This document shows positions 16,089 through 23,873 of a stretch of 36,647 nucleotides of DNA, piece by piece. Positions within the stretch are counted from its first letter, which is position 1. Each line of letters opens with the position of its first letter. The position numbers were made by a program, and so were the translations under genes. The notes beneath the pieces were generated by a model. The model did no database searches. It had not been told where the DNA came from and saw nothing but the letters and a program-made list of their open reading frames with translations. Source of the DNA: Quadrisphaera sp. RL12-1S (GTDB lineage: Bacteria; Actinomycetota; Actinomycetes; Actinomycetales; Quadrisphaeraceae); NCBI RefSeq assembly GCF_014270065.1, contig NZ_JACNME010000021.1, positions 1 through 36,647 on the forward strand. The letters run 5' to 3'.

Positions 16089-17207
16089 TCAGGCCAGGAC
16101 GCGGTCGACGGCGTCGAGCAGCCGCTCGGCGTCGGGGAGGTAGTGCTCCTCGATGCGCGCCGCCGGGTAGGGCACGGAGAAGCCGCCCACGCGGAGCACG
16201 GGCGCCTCGAGGGAGTGGAAGCAGCTCTCGGTGACCCGCGCGGCCACCTCCGCCCCCATGCCCAGGAACACGGGGGCCTCGTGGACGACGACGACGCGGC
16301 CGGTGCGCCGGGCGCTGGCCTCGACCACGCCGACGTCGAGCGGGGAGAGGCTGCGCAGGTCCACGACCTCCAGCTCCACGCCCTCCTCGGCGGCGGCCAG
16401 GGCGGCGTCGAGCGCCACCCGCACCGTCGGGCCGTACGCGACCACGGTGACGGCGCCGCCCTCGGACACGCGGGCGTCGCTGACGGGGCGGGCGACGCGG
16501 GCGGAGTGCAGCCCCGGGGCCGCAGCGAGGGCGGCGGCGGAGGTGTCGACGGCGCCCTTGTCCCAGTACCGGCGCTTGGGCTCCATGACGATGACCGGGT
16601 CGGGCTGGGTGAGCGACTGCCGCAGCATCCAGTAGGCGTCCTGCGGGGTGGCGGGAGAGATGACCCGCAGCCCCGCGGTGTGGGCGAAGTACGCCTCGGG
16701 CGACTCGCTGTGGTGCTCCACGGCGCCGATGCCGCCGCCGTAGGGGATCCGGACGACGACGGGCAGCTGACCGGCCCCCGCCAGGCGGGCGGGCATCTTG
16801 GCCAGCTGGGAGACGATCTGGCTGAACGCGGGGTAGACGAACCCGTCGAACTGGATCTCGCACACGGGCCGGTAGCCGCGCAGCGCGAGCCCGATGGCGG
16901 CGCCGAGGATGGTGGCCTCGGCGAGCGGGGTGTCCACCACGCGGTCCTCGCCGAAGGTGGCCTGCAGGCCGTCCGTGACGCGGAAGACGCCCCCGAGGCG
17001 GCCGATGTCCTCGCCCATCAGCAGGACCTTCTCGTCGGCGGCCATCGCGTCGTGCAGCGCGGCGGTGATGGCCTTGGCGAGGGTGAGGGTGGCGGTCCCG
17101 GACGCGCCCGACGCGCCCGACGCACCGGCTGGGGTGGCCGCGGCCCCGGTCGGCGACGCGGTCTGGTCCGGGGTCGGTGCGGTGGGACGGGTGGTGGTGG
17201 CGCTCAT
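16089..17207 (-). CDS. 2-oxo-acid dehydrogenase E1 beta subunit
   Basis: E1beta of 372 residues, partner of E1alpha in thiamine-diphosphate-dependent decarboxylation of a 2-oxo acid. The core starts near residue 40 with LTLAKAITAALHDAMAADEKVLLMGEDIG, the family hallmark, followed by DTPLAEATILGAAIGLALRGYRPVCEIQF and, near the end, VHEAPVFLGMGAEVAARV. The first 38 residues are a low-complexity tail ending in three Gly-Ala-Ser repeats coded by a 9-base tandem near 17101-17126; this is unusual for the family. ATG 17207 has GGAGG upstream and overlaps the E1alpha stop in ATGA. Sequence style (HHSESPEAYFAHTAGL) matches branched-chain and pyruvate E1beta equally, so the substrate is not certain. 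Confidence 0.92.
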   Translation of the reverse strand: MSATTTRPTAPTPDQTASPTGAAATPAGASGASGASGTATLTLAKAITAALHDAMAADEKVLLMGEDIGRLGGVFRVTDGLQATFGEDRVVDTPLAEATILGAAIGLALRGYRPVCEIQFDGFVYPAFSQIVSQLAKMPARLAGAGQLPVVVRIPYGGGIGAVEHHSESPEAYFAHTAGLRVISPATPQDAYWMLRQSLTQPDPVIVMEPKRRYWDKGAVDTSAAALAAAPGLHSARVARPVSDARVSEGGAVTVVAYGPTVRVALDAALAAAEEGVELEVVDLRSLSPLDVGVVEASARRTGRVVVVHEAPVFLGMGAEVAARVTESCFHSLEAPVLRVGGFSVPYPAARIEEHYLPDAERLLDAVDRVLA

Positions 17208-18355
17208 CGGGCCTCCTCCGGCTCGGTGGCCAGCCAGGTCTCCAGCCAGGCGCGCTCGGAGGCGACCAGCGGGTGCTCGGCGGCGTAGGCGTGGTCGAAC
17301 ATCGAGGTGGGCGCCGGGTCGGTCATCTCGCGGACCCCGCGGCGCACGCGGGCGCCGAGCTCGTCGGACTCCCCGCGGACGGCGTCGAAGAAGGCGTCGT
17401 CGGCGCCGTCGGTGGCGCGCAGGTGGGCCTCCACGCGGGCGAGGGGGTCCTTGGCGCGCCAGGAGTCCTCCTCCTCGCGGGTGCGGTAGCGCCCGGCGTC
17501 GTCGGACGTGGTGTGGGCGTTCATGCGGTAGGTGACGGCTTCGACGAGCACCGGGCCGGCACCGCTGCGGGCCCGGTCGCCGGCAGCGCGGACCACGGCC
17601 TCCACCGCGAGGACGTCGTTGCCGTCCACCTGCACCCCCGGCATCCCGAACCCGGTGGCGCGCTGGTGGAGCGGCGCGGCGCTCTGGCGTGCGGTCGGGG
17701 CGGAGATGGCCCAGCCGTTGTTCTGGCAGAAGAAGACCACCGGGGCGCTGAAGACGGCCGCCCAGCTGAGCGCCTCGTTGACCTCGCCCTGGGAGCTGGC
17801 GCCGTCCCCGAAGCAGGCCATCACCGCGGTGTCGCGGCCGCGGTCCCCGGTGCCGACGAGGCCGTCGCGCTGGACGCCCATGGCGTAGCCGGTGGCGTGC
17901 GGCAGCTGCGCGCCGATGACCAGCGTGTAGAGATGGAACGCGTGGTCGGACGGGTCCCACCCGCCGTGGCTGGAGCCGCGGTAGAGCTGCAGCACCTGCA
18001 GCGGGTCCACGCCGCGCACCCAGGCGAGGCCGTGCTCGCGGTAGGTGGGGAAGACGTGGTCCTGGCCGGCCAGGCCGTGGCCGGCGCCCACCTGGGCGGC
18101 CTCCTGCCCGGTGCAGCTGGCCCACAGCGCCAGCTCGCCCTGGCGCTGCAGGGCGGTCGCCTCGACGTCGAACCGGCGGACCAGCGCCATGTCGCGGTAG
18201 CGGGCGCGCAGCTGCTCGGCGCCCACGTCCGCGACCAGCGCGGCGTACTCCTCGACGTCGGGGTACTCGCGCTCGCCGGTGGGCCGGCTGCGGCGGACCC
18301 CGGTGGGGCTGAGCAGCTGGACCGGCGCCTGCGGCGCGGGGGCGACGAGGGGCAC
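17204..18355 (-). CDS. 2-oxo-acid dehydrogenase E1 alpha subunit
   Basis: E1alpha of 383 residues. The thiamine-diphosphate motif runs from GDG (183-185) in CFGDGASSQGEVNEALSWA to NN (212-213) in FFCQNNGWAIS. The phosphate-loop region reads YRMNAHTTSDDAGRYR with His281. The HTTSDD form is the one usual in branched-chain E1alpha, whereas pyruvate enzymes usually have an HSMGD- or HTMAGD-like loop, so a branched-chain or aryl 2-oxo acid is favoured. GTG 18355 has a strong AGGAGGT five bases upstream. The stop overlaps the E1beta start. The gene follows pat on the same strand after 93 bases that contain the operator-like palindrome, so it may be read both with pat and from its own promoter. Confidence 0.92.
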   Translation of the reverse strand: MPLVAPAPQAPVQLLSPTGVRRSRPTGEREYPDVEEYAALVADVGAEQLRARYRDMALVRRFDVEATALQRQGELALWASCTGQEAAQVGAGHGLAGQDHVFPTYREHGLAWVRGVDPLQVLQLYRGSSHGGWDPSDHAFHLYTLVIGAQLPHATGYAMGVQRDGLVGTGDRGRDTAVMACFGDGASSQGEVNEALSWAAVFSAPVVFFCQNNGWAISAPTARQSAAPLHQRATGFGMPGVQVDGNDVLAVEAVVRAAGDRARSGAGPVLVEAVTYRMNAHTTSDDAGRYRTREEEDSWRAKDPLARVEAHLRATDGADDAFFDAVRGESDELGARVRRGVREMTDPAPTSMFDHAYAAEHPLVASERAWLETWLATEPEEAR

Positions 18356-18375
18356 GAGACCTCCTGTGCTGGGAT

Positions 18376-18408
18376 ACCTACGGAACCGTACCTTACGGTT
18401 CCGTAGGT
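18376..18408. promoter_or_regulatory. Perfect 33-bp palindromic operator upstream of the E1alpha-E1beta-E2 operon
   Basis: ACCTACGGAACCGTA (18376-18390) and TACGGTTCCGTAGGT (18394-18408) are exact reverse complements around CCT. Each arm itself contains a 12-bp palindrome, TACGG-AA-CCGTA and TACGG-TT-CCGTA. It lies 20 bases upstream of the GTG. Two overlapping dyads of this kind are typical of TetR-family sites that take two dimers. No T-run follows, so it is not a convincing terminator. Confidence 0.8.
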
Positions 18409-18448
18409 CTCAGCGGAAGCGGCGCGCGCGTCCCTCTCGACCAGCGCG

Positions 18449-19570
18449 TCAGCCCACGCGGTCGGGGCTCCAGCCCTGCAGGAAGGCGCCGCACACCTCG
18501 AGCAGCACGTCGTCAGCGGGCACGTCGCCGACCGTCGCCCTCACGCCGTCGCTGCCGTACCCGCGCACCGACAGCCCGGCCTGCGCGCAGGCGGCCACGA
18601 GGTCGGGCGTGGAGCTGCCCACCGGCAGGTAGACGAAGTTCGCCTCCGAGCGCGGCAGCCGCCACCCCTGGCGGGCGAGCTCCGCGGCCACCCGCTCCCG
18701 CTCGTCGACGATGGCGTCCACCCGCTCCAAGAGGGCGTCCGCCTGCTGCAGGGACGCGACGGCCGCCAGCTGGGCGATCCCGGAGACGCCGAACGGCACC
18801 GCGGTGCGCCGCAGCGCCTCGGCGACGGGCTCGTGCGCCACCGCGTAGCCCACGCGCAGGCCCGCCAGCCCGTAGGCCTTGGAGAACGTGCGCAGCACCA
18901 TGGCGTTGGGGTGGGCGCGGTGCACCGCCAGCCCGTCCGCGGCGGTGGGGTCGCGCACGAACTCGAGGTAGGCCTCGTCCACCACCACGAGCACGTCGCG
19001 GGGGACGCGCGCCAAGAAGGCCTCCAGCTCCTGGGCGCCCACGACCGGTCCGGTGGGGTTGTTGGGGGTGCAGACCAGCACCAGGCGCGTGCGCTCGGTG
19101 ATGGCGTCGGCCATGGCGTCCAGGTCGTGCCGGCCCGCGCCGTCCAGCGGCACCGGCACGGGACGGGCACCGGACAGCCCCACGACGATGGGGTAGGCCT
19201 CGAAGGAGCGCCAGGCGAAGACGACCTCGTCGCCGGGCTCGCAGACCGCCTGCACCACGGACCCGAGCACGCCCACGCTGCCGGTGCCCGGCACCACCCG
19301 CGCCGCGGGCACGTCGAGGTGCTCGGCGAGGGCGTGGACGAGGTCCGCCGACCCCATGTCGGGGTAGCGGTTCAGGTCCGCGGCGGCGCGCTGCACCACC
19401 TCCAGCACGGCGGGCAGCGGCGGGTACGGGTTCTCGTTCGAGGAGATCTTGTAGGAGGCACCACCGGGGCCCACCGGCGCGGGACGGCCCGGCAGGTAGC
19501 CGGGCAGGGCGCCCACCGCGGCGCGCAGGCGGGGGGAGGACGAGGACGGCGAGGACGACGGGGTGCTCAC
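18449..19570 (-). CDS. pat: HisC-family aromatic amino acid aminotransferase (Pat type)
   Basis: Fold-type I PLP aminotransferase of 373 residues. Motifs: YKISSNENPYPPLPAV, GTGSVGVLGSVVQAVC, FAWRSFEAYPIVV, CTPNNPTGP, VVVDEAYLEFV and TFSKAYGLAGLRVGYAVAH with the PLP-Lys231. The GTGSVGVL and AWRSFEAYPIVV forms are those of actinobacterial Pat (HisC2), which moves amino groups between aromatic amino acids and their 2-oxo acids; a true histidinol-phosphate role cannot be excluded, but no his genes are near. Start: GTG 19570 is used; GTG 19579 adds three residues. It is 41 bases from the palindrome and 93 from the E1alpha start on the same strand. Its product class, 2-oxo acids, fits the neighbouring dehydrogenase. 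Confidence 0.88.
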   Translation of the reverse strand: MSTPSSSPSSSSPRLRAAVGALPGYLPGRPAPVGPGGASYKISSNENPYPPLPAVLEVVQRAAADLNRYPDMGSADLVHALAEHLDVPAARVVPGTGSVGVLGSVVQAVCEPGDEVVFAWRSFEAYPIVVGLSGARPVPVPLDGAGRHDLDAMADAITERTRLVLVCTPNNPTGPVVGAQELEAFLARVPRDVLVVVDEAYLEFVRDPTAADGLAVHRAHPNAMVLRTFSKAYGLAGLRVGYAVAHEPVAEALRRTAVPFGVSGIAQLAAVASLQQADALLERVDAIVDERERVAAELARQGWRLPRSEANFVYLPVGSSTPDLVAACAQAGLSVRGYGSDGVRATVGDVPADDVLLEVCGAFLQGWSPDRVG

Positions 19571-19664
19571 GGCCGCCACCGTAGGCCGACGGGCCCACCA
19601 CCCGGGAGGACGAGCGCCACGCCCTCGGCGTGCGCCCGCCCCGGCTCAGGAGGAAGGTGCCCGC

Positions 19665-21134
19665 GTGAGCAGCACGACGCAGCGCAGCAGCGGGGCCTCC
19701 CCCGCGGGCGGGGAGAAGACCACCGGGAAGGTCATCGCCATCGCGGTGGTCGCCGCCGTCGGGGGCTTCCTGTTCGGCTTCGACTCCTCGGTGGTCAACG
19801 GCGCCGTCGACGCCCTCGCCGCCCAGTTCAGCATCGGGGCGCTGCTCAAGGGGTTCACCGTCTCGTGCGCCCTCCTGGGCGCCGCCGTCGGCGCCTGGTT
19901 CGCCGGTCCCCTCGCCGACAAGTTCGGCCGCACCCGCGTCATGGTCATCGCCGCCGTCATCTTCGCCGTGAGCGCCGTCGGCTCCGGCCTGGCCTTCGCC
20001 GTGTGGGACCTCATCCTGTGGCGGGCCGTCGGCGGCGTGGGCATCGGCGCCGCCTCGGTGATCGCCCCCGCCTACATCGCCGAGGTCTCCCCGGCCGCCA
20101 TCCGCGGCCGCCTGGGGTCCCTGCAGCAGTTCGCCATCACCGTCGGCATCCTGTCCGCCCTGGTCTCCAACGCCCTGCTCGCCGGCGCCGCCGACGGAGC
20201 GTCCGAGGACTTCTGGCTCGGCCTGCCCGCCTGGCGCTGGATGTTCCTCGTGGGCGTCATCCCGGCCGTCGTGTGGGCGGGACTGGCGCTCGCGGTGCCG
20301 GAGTCCCCGAGGTTCCTCGTGGCCAAGGGGCGCCAGGAGGAGGCCGGGCGGGTGCTGGCCAGCATCCAGGGGCTCAAGGACCGCGGGCTGGTCAAGCGGC
20401 GCATCGCCGAGATCGCCAAGCACCTGGCCGCCGAGCGCGAGCCGTCGCTGCGCGACCTCAAGGGCCCCCGGCTGGGCCTCAAGCCCATCGTGTGGGTCGG
20501 CATCCTGCTGTCGGTCTTCCAGCAGGCGGTGGGCATCAACGTGATCTTCTACTACTCCACGTCGCTGTGGAGCTCGGTGGGCTTCGACGAGCAGCAGTCG
20601 GGCCTGTTCTCCGTGATCACCGCCATCACCAACGTGCTGGTCACGCTCATCGCCATCGCCCTGGTCGACAAGGTCGGCCGGCGTCCGATGCTCCTGGCCG
20701 GGTCGCTCGGCATGACGGTGTCCCTGGGGGCCATGGCGCTGGCGTTCACGCAGGGCACCGCGAACGGCCAGGACCTGACTCTGCCCGCCCCGTGGGGTCC
20801 GGTGGCGCTGGTGGCGGCCAACCTCTTCATCGTCTCGTTCGGCATCACCTGGGGTCCGGTCGTCTGGGTGCTGCTCGGCGAGATGTTCCCGGGCCGGATC
20901 CGCGCCGCGGCGCTGTCGGTGGCCGCGGCGGCCCAGTGGATCGCCAACTTCGTCATCAGCACCACCTTCCCGCCGCTGGCGGAGGTCGGTCTGCCGCTGG
21001 CCTACGGGCTGTACACGGTGCTGGCGCTGCTGTCGTTCTTCTTCGTCCTCAAGGCGGTCCCGGAGACCAAGGGACGCGAGCTGGAGGACATGGACGACCT
21101 GCGCGTCGAGCGCCGCGAGCGCGCCCGGGCCTGA
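19665..21134 (+). CDS. MFS sugar porter
   Basis: The 489-residue membrane protein has 12 predicted helices. The sugar-porter signatures are complete: GFLFGFDSSVVNGA in helix 1, DKFGRTRVM between helices 2 and 3, AYIAEVSPAAIRGRLG, PESPRFLVAKGR after helix 6, GRRPMLLAGS between helices 8 and 9, and PETKGRELEDM at the end. These mark the family of proton-linked or facilitated monosaccharide uptake (XylE, GalP, GLUT relatives). The exact sugar is not readable, but the QQAVGINVIFYYS motif in helix 7 is typical of hexose and pentose porters. GTG 19665 is chosen, with AGGAGG at 19648-19653. It is divergent from pat and probably single; its end is 30 bases from the convergent lipase gene. Confidence 0.93.
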   Translation: MSSTTQRSSGASPAGGEKTTGKVIAIAVVAAVGGFLFGFDSSVVNGAVDALAAQFSIGALLKGFTVSCALLGAAVGAWFAGPLADKFGRTRVMVIAAVIFAVSAVGSGLAFAVWDLILWRAVGGVGIGAASVIAPAYIAEVSPAAIRGRLGSLQQFAITVGILSALVSNALLAGAADGASEDFWLGLPAWRWMFLVGVIPAVVWAGLALAVPESPRFLVAKGRQEEAGRVLASIQGLKDRGLVKRRIAEIAKHLAAEREPSLRDLKGPRLGLKPIVWVGILLSVFQQAVGINVIFYYSTSLWSSVGFDEQQSGLFSVITAITNVLVTLIAIALVDKVGRRPMLLAGSLGMTVSLGAMALAFTQGTANGQDLTLPAPWGPVALVAANLFIVSFGITWGPVVWVLLGEMFPGRIRAAALSVAAAAQWIANFVISTTFPPLAEVGLPLAYGLYTVLALLSFFFVLKAVPETKGRELEDMDDLRVERRERARA

Positions 21135-21164
21135 CCGGACGGTCTCCGCGGGCGGGGCGGCACC

Positions 21165-22748
21165 TCACAGGCCGACCCGGGCCGTGGCCACCTCGGTGAC
21201 CTCCGTGTGGTCACCGCGCCGCGCGAAGAACTGCGCCAGGCCCTCACGAGCGGCCACGAGGTCCGGCCGGTGAGAGGCGTCCACGTCGTCACCGAGGTCC
21301 GCGTACCCCTCGATGCCGTGGGCGCCCAGCTGACCCGGTGTCGCGCCTTCGACGGTGACCCAGTTCGACTCCAGCGAGGTGTTGGGCGCCCCGTCCAGCT
21401 TGGGGACCAGGTCCTCCGAGTGCTCCACGGAGATGGTGCTCACGGTGGAGGGGATGTCGACGTGGCCGATGGGCGCCCCCGCGGTGATCAGTCCCTGCAC
21501 GTCGAAGTGGGCTCGCACGGCCGGGTCGGCGGCCATCTGCGCCGCGGTGATGCCACCCAGGCTGTAGCCGCTCAGCAGGACGGGCTCGTCGGGCCGGACG
21601 CCGGCCTCCTCCATGGCTCGCAGCACCGCGTCGGTGTACGCGGATGGCTTCCCCGCCACGCCGCGCTGGATCGCATCCAGGTCAGCGGGGGTGGGTGAGT
21701 CCGTCATCCACTTCTCCGTGCCCGGCAGGTACACCACCGTCGAGCGGCTCCCGTCGGCGTGGCGGGTGCGCTCCACGCGGACGTGGAGGTCGGACCCGGG
21801 GGCCTTGCTGGTGTCTTCGACGCGGCGGAGCGCCTCGCCCACACCGGTGGGAGCTCCGGCGGCGGCCACGACCGGCGGGAGCGGGACCGGGGTCACCGTG
21901 CTCCGCGTGCTGGAACCGATGCCCTGGGACTCACCAGAGGCGACGGTGCGCGCCGCGAGGAGCGGGACCGCCGGTGACGCCAGGGCGGCGGAGCCGACCA
22001 GGGCCCCGGCGAGCATCCCGATGAGGGGCTCCTCACCCGGACCGACGAGCCGACCGATCGCCGTGAGGCCCTCCACCTGGCTCTCCTGCTGCACCGGGGG
22101 CTGCGCCGGCTCCAGCCCGCCCTGCAGGGAGCGCACGACGACACCGGGGGGCAGCGTCTGCGGAGGGGCGGTGGTGGCGGGAAGCAGGTCGGTGGAGAGA
22201 GGGCGTTCGTGCGGGAGAGGACCGCTCGGTGGCCCGAGGACGGCCCCCTGCCCCGCGAGCGACCTCGGAGGGCTCCCGCCGGTCCCGGGCGAGGGTGGCG
22301 AGACCTGCTCGTCCTCGCCAGGGCCGGCCTGCATCCACCTCGACAGGTTCCCGGTCAGGACGAGCCCTGTGAGGCCGAACGCAGGGCTGAGGCCCCCGGC
22401 CAGCGCTCCCAGCGCGGCCCACCGGTTCCGGTTGGCGTCGTTCGCGGTGCGGTAGCCGGTGGTGCAGGTGGCCACCACCAGCGAGAGCCCCAGCGTGGAC
22501 TCCGCGACCCGTCGCAGTTCCGTGGCCGCCGCCAGCAGGTCTCCCTCGAGCGCCACCGATGCTCCGGGGTCCGCCAGCACGCCGTCGAGGCCCTGGAGGA
22601 GGCTCTTCCCCCAGTCCAGGTCGGCGCTGGCTCGCTGGAGGTCCGCCGCACTGGTCTGCAGACGGGTCACGGCGACGTCGAGGTCCTCGAGCAGGACTCC
22701 GTAGCCCCCGACGCCTCCCGACACCGCGAGGCTCGCGTCTGCGGTCAC
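21165..22748 (-). CDS. Lipase-like alpha/beta hydrolase with an N-terminal helical domain
   Basis: The 527-residue protein has three parts. Residues 1-140 are helical and resemble a WXG100/LXG-type N-terminus ending in hydrophobic segments. Residues 140-230 are a Pro/Gly/Ser-rich linker. Residues about 310-527 are an alpha/beta hydrolase with nucleophile GYSLGG (Ser396), probable acid Asp446 in HSEDLVPKLDG and His477 in GAHGIEGY. It lacks a classical signal peptide. GTG 22748 overlaps the upstream WXG100-like stop in a GTGA, so the two are translated together. This pairing suggests an exported enzyme and a small helical partner, possibly for a type VII system, though no secretion component is in the window. 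GTG 22757 is another start. Confidence 0.7.
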   Translation of the reverse strand: MTADASLAVSGGVGGYGVLLEDLDVAVTRLQTSAADLQRASADLDWGKSLLQGLDGVLADPGASVALEGDLLAAATELRRVAESTLGLSLVVATCTTGYRTANDANRNRWAALGALAGGLSPAFGLTGLVLTGNLSRWMQAGPGEDEQVSPPSPGTGGSPPRSLAGQGAVLGPPSGPLPHERPLSTDLLPATTAPPQTLPPGVVVRSLQGGLEPAQPPVQQESQVEGLTAIGRLVGPGEEPLIGMLAGALVGSAALASPAVPLLAARTVASGESQGIGSSTRSTVTPVPLPPVVAAAGAPTGVGEALRRVEDTSKAPGSDLHVRVERTRHADGSRSTVVYLPGTEKWMTDSPTPADLDAIQRGVAGKPSAYTDAVLRAMEEAGVRPDEPVLLSGYSLGGITAAQMAADPAVRAHFDVQGLITAGAPIGHVDIPSTVSTISVEHSEDLVPKLDGAPNTSLESNWVTVEGATPGQLGAHGIEGYADLGDDVDASHRPDLVAAREGLAQFFARRGDHTEVTEVATARVGL

Positions 22749-23101
22749 GGGAGCCACCCAGCAGCGCTGCGGGCGGCGTCACCGGCGGCGGCCCGGCGCC
22801 GGGCCGTCTCTGCGAGGTCGGTCAGCTGACCCGCGAGACGGTCCAGGCCCAGCGCTCGCACCTCCAGCAGGCCGTTGAACGCGGTCGCGGCAGCACCCTG
22901 CCAGTCCAGGACGAGCAGTCCCCGGTGCACGGCCGCCTGGGCCTCCACCGTCGAGGCGGCGGCGCGCAGCCGGGCCGCGAGCTGCGCGAGGTCCTCGCCG
23001 GCCGCTGCGAGGGCGCGCACGTCGTCGCCGAGTCCCCGGAGGTCGTCGCCGAGGTCGCGGTAGCCGCCGACGTACCCGGCGGTGGGGGAGATCTGGGGCA
23101 C
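22745..23101 (-). CDS. WXG100-like small helical protein
   Basis: The 118 residues from GTG 23101 form an almost wholly helical protein. A first helix runs from about 14 to 62, then a turn LDWQGAAATAF with W67-x-G69, then a second helix from about 70 to 110. This is the layout of WXG100/ESAT-6 proteins, and the GAAATAF continuation is typical. A canonical C-terminal YxxxD/E export signal is not seen; the protein ends in GDAARSAAGWLP. The four-base GTGA overlap with the lipase-like gene indicates a functional pair. It is divergent from the GT2-like gene, so both promoters share 23102-23195. Confidence 0.65.
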   Translation of the reverse strand: MPQISPTAGYVGGYRDLGDDLRGLGDDVRALAAAGEDLAQLAARLRAAASTVEAQAAVHRGLLVLDWQGAAATAFNGLLEVRALGLDRLAGQLTDLAETARRRAAAGDAARSAAGWLP

Positions 23102-23195
23102 GCGGCGATGCTGCAGCGAGACCGCCCCGTGGTCGTGCGCCGCGGGCGCGGCCTGTGGACGACGCGCCCCCCGCCGGCACCTGTGGGCGGACGAC

Positions 23196-23873
23196 GTGCT
23201 CAGCGACGTACCGTCGGGCCTCGTGGAGAGCGTTCACGACGCCGCGGCCGACCTCGAGCCGACCTTCGCCTGCTCCCCGCCGCCCGGCACCGCACGCGTC
23301 GACGCCGTGCTCGCCGCCGCTCGCGGGCGCGCGCCGGACTGGGTGCTGGCGCGGCTGCCCGACGGCTACCGCGGCGTGGTGGCCCCTCTGGACGCCCACG
23401 CGCCTGACGGTCTGGACGCCGCGTGGGCGGCGGGGCTCGCGCGCACCACCGCGCCCGTGGTGGCGCTGCTGGACGGGCGCAGCGGCGTGGACCCGCGCGA
23501 GCTGGAGCGGCTCGCCGAGCCCGTGGCCCGCGGCAGCGCCGACGTCGTCGTGGCCGTGCGCCGCGCCGGGTGGGACTCCGCCGCGCTGTGGCGCTGGCCC
23601 CTGCACCGCCGCCTCCTGGACGCCGCCACCGCTCGGCGGATGGACCGGCGCCTCGCGGAGCGGGTCACCCGGGCGGGGCGCCCCGGCCCGAGCGACGTGA
23701 CCGGTCGGCCGCTGCGGCTGACCGACGCCGTCCCCGCGCTGGCCGGGCGCCGCCAGCTGCTCGCCGCCGTGGACGGCGCCGGCCCGGAGGCCCTGCTGGC
23801 GGCCGCGGCGGCCGGCGGCTGGCGGGTGGCCCAGGTGCCCGTGCGCTGCGGGCCTGGCCCGCTCCACCGGTGA
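23196..23873 (+). CDS. Degenerate GT2-like glycosyltransferase-fold protein
   Basis: The 225 residues from GTG 23196 look like the C-terminal two thirds of a DPM-like family 2 glycosyltransferase. VVALLDGRSGVDPRELERLAEPVARGSADVVVAVRR resembles the nucleotide-sugar strand and following helix, and the end, AAAAAGGWRVAQVPVRC, matches the usual AGWRV.EVPV.Y tail. The catalytic D-x-D is changed to DGR, and the normal N-terminal strand with its TLN...L motif is weak or missing, so activity is doubtful. An upstream open frame to 23082 overlaps the divergent gene and is not used. The stop overlaps the MOSC gene start in a GTGA. It might be a scaffold or a pseudoenzyme; another nucleotidyl-binding role is possible. 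Confidence 0.5.
   Translation: MLSDVPSGLVESVHDAAADLEPTFACSPPPGTARVDAVLAAARGRAPDWVLARLPDGYRGVVAPLDAHAPDGLDAAWAAGLARTTAPVVALLDGRSGVDPRELERLAEPVARGSADVVVAVRRAGWDSAALWRWPLHRRLLDAATARRMDRRLAERVTRAGRPGPSDVTGRPLRLTDAVPALAGRRQLLAAVDGAGPEALLAAAAAGGWRVAQVPVRCGPGPLHR

Noticed and set aside
18513-20423. A long minus-strand frame through pat and the sugar porter
   Set aside because: It is in the wrong frame for the aminotransferase and antisense to the porter; both real proteins have full motif sets.
23082-23195. Upstream extension of the GT2-like gene
   Set aside because: It would overlap the divergent WXG100-like gene, and its residues do not look like a glycosyltransferase N-terminus.
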